A DNA stretch of 64,000 nucleotides from Oscillibacter sp. (GTDB taxonomy: Bacteria > Bacillota > Clostridia > Oscillospirales > Oscillospiraceae), in contig JAAVZX010000019.1 of NCBI GenBank assembly GCA_022791875.1, positions 1 through 64,000 on the forward strand, given 5' to 3'. The position numbers were made by a program, and so were the translations under genes. Positions within the stretch are counted from its first letter, which is position 1, and every line of letters begins with the position of its first letter. Positions 63,472 through 64,000 of this stretch are shown here, piece after piece. The notes under the pieces were generated by a model. The model was not told the origin of the DNA. It did no database searches and was given only the letters and a program-made list of their open reading frames with translations.

Positions 63472-64000
63472 ATGGAACGCAGCGTCAAAATTCTGCAAGG
63501 CATCGACAACCAGTATTACCGCGCAACCCTGAAATCCATGGGCTTCACCACCGAGGACCTCAAGAGGCCCGTCATCGGCATCGCCAACGCCTGGAGTGAG
63601 TGTGTCCCCGGACACTTCAACCTCCGCCAGGTCGCCCAGCGCGTCCGGGACGGCGTCTACCGCGCCGGAGGCACCCCCATCGAGTTCGGCGTCATCGGCG
63701 GCTGCGACGGCATGGGCCAGGGCCACGACGGGATGCACTACATCCTCCCCTCCCGGGAGCTCATCGCCAACTCCATCGAATCCATGGCCCAGATCAACCT
63801 CTTCGACGGTCTGGTCCTCCTGGGCTCCTGCGACAAAATCGTCCCCGGTATGCTCATGGCCGCGGCGCGGCTGGACATCCCCTGCATCTTCCTCCCCGGC
63901 GGTCCCATGGACGGCGGCGTGGTCTTCGACGGGCGGCAGTCCGACCAGACCTCCAGCGCCGAGGCCCTGGGTATGCTCTCCGCCGGTAAGATCACCGAGG
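63472..64000 (+). CDS. ilvD: IlvD/Edd-family dehydratase, 5' part
   Basis: Iron-sulfur dehydratase, most likely dihydroxy-acid dehydratase of branched-chain amino acid synthesis. The 176 residues seen have LKRPVIGIANAWSECVPGHF, IGGCDGMGQGHDGMHYILPS and LGSCDKIVPGMLMAAARLDI (cluster Cys and catalytic region). The start MERSVKILQGIDNQYYRATL and the CDGMGQGHDGM variant differ from canonical IlvD (CDGIAMGHEGM), so a related sugar-acid dehydratase is possible. The ATG at 63472 follows GAGGAGG. The gene runs off the window. Confidence 0.82.
   Translation, partial: MERSVKILQGIDNQYYRATLKSMGFTTEDLKRPVIGIANAWSECVPGHFNLRQVAQRVRDGVYRAGGTPIEFGVIGGCDGMGQGHDGMHYILPSRELIANSIESMAQINLFDGLVLLGSCDKIVPGMLMAAARLDIPCIFLPGGPMDGGVVFDGRQSDQTSSAEALGMLSAGKITE

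Overview
The window is GC-rich bacterial chromosome with nearly all genes on the minus strand. The gene set points to a spore-forming Clostridia with a Gram-positive type envelope, most likely an Oscillospiraceae/Ruminococcaceae-like gut lineage. Supporting genes are sigE-spoIIGA, spoIIAA-spoIIAB-sigF, ytfJ (gerW), an SpoIIIE/FtsK translocase, an SpoVD/FtsI transpeptidase with PASTA domains, a murE of the meso-DAP type, tagO/mnaA and a T-box leader. The lineage assignment is an inference from gene content and base composition; no 16S gene is present.

Layout. 1-2300: a T-box operon with two YcxB-like membrane proteins followed by the 5' part of valS, whose frame is broken by four amber codons at the window edge. 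2469-4038: sigE and spoIIGA. 4265-9038: an MFS exporter with its TetR repressor and a palindromic operator, then a class A PBP. 9284-13025: a DUF1292 protein, a 6S-like RNA, a large mosaic repeat, a PrsA-like foldase and a DUF554 protein. 13133-17225: trpS-tagO-mnaA plus an anchored extracellular protein. 17317-25757: recN, two small paralogous membrane proteins, argR, nadK, tlyA, dxs, oapA and a large structured RNA that I identify as OLE RNA. 25757-31023: rluB, dacF, ytfJ, a DUF2953 protein, scpB-scpA and an M50 protease. 31308-37130: a DUF4180 protein, ftsK/spoIIIE, uppP, a DtxR-family regulator and thiN. 37252-39670: a two-gene DNA-repair module (radical SAM protein plus DUF4130/TIGR03915 partner) behind a near-consensus promoter. 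39743-42040: the spoIIA operon and a two-OB ssDNA-binding protein. 42229-55978: a dcw division and cell-wall cluster (mraZ, rsmH, ftsL, ftsI, murE, mraY, ftsW, murG, murA, ftsQ, ftsZ). 56288-57882: a coiled-coil protein, coaD and rsmD. 58197-64000 (plus strand): malic enzyme, two unknown proteins, recG, a broken DUF3781 gene in an AT-rich island, and the start of an ilvD-type dehydratase.

Two interspersed repeat families run through the intergenic spaces. One is a double-hairpin element of about 80-100 bp (13 copies seen), most often directly upstream of a start codon. The other is a palindromic element centred on CTTTTCTCGAGAGAAAAG, usually just after a stop codon and in the same orientation as that gene. 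Longer mosaics at 10005, 24690, 35475 and 50935 combine these with further modules. The items most worth a second look are the OLE RNA-oapA locus, the amber-studded valS frame under a T-box, and the positional logic of the repeats.
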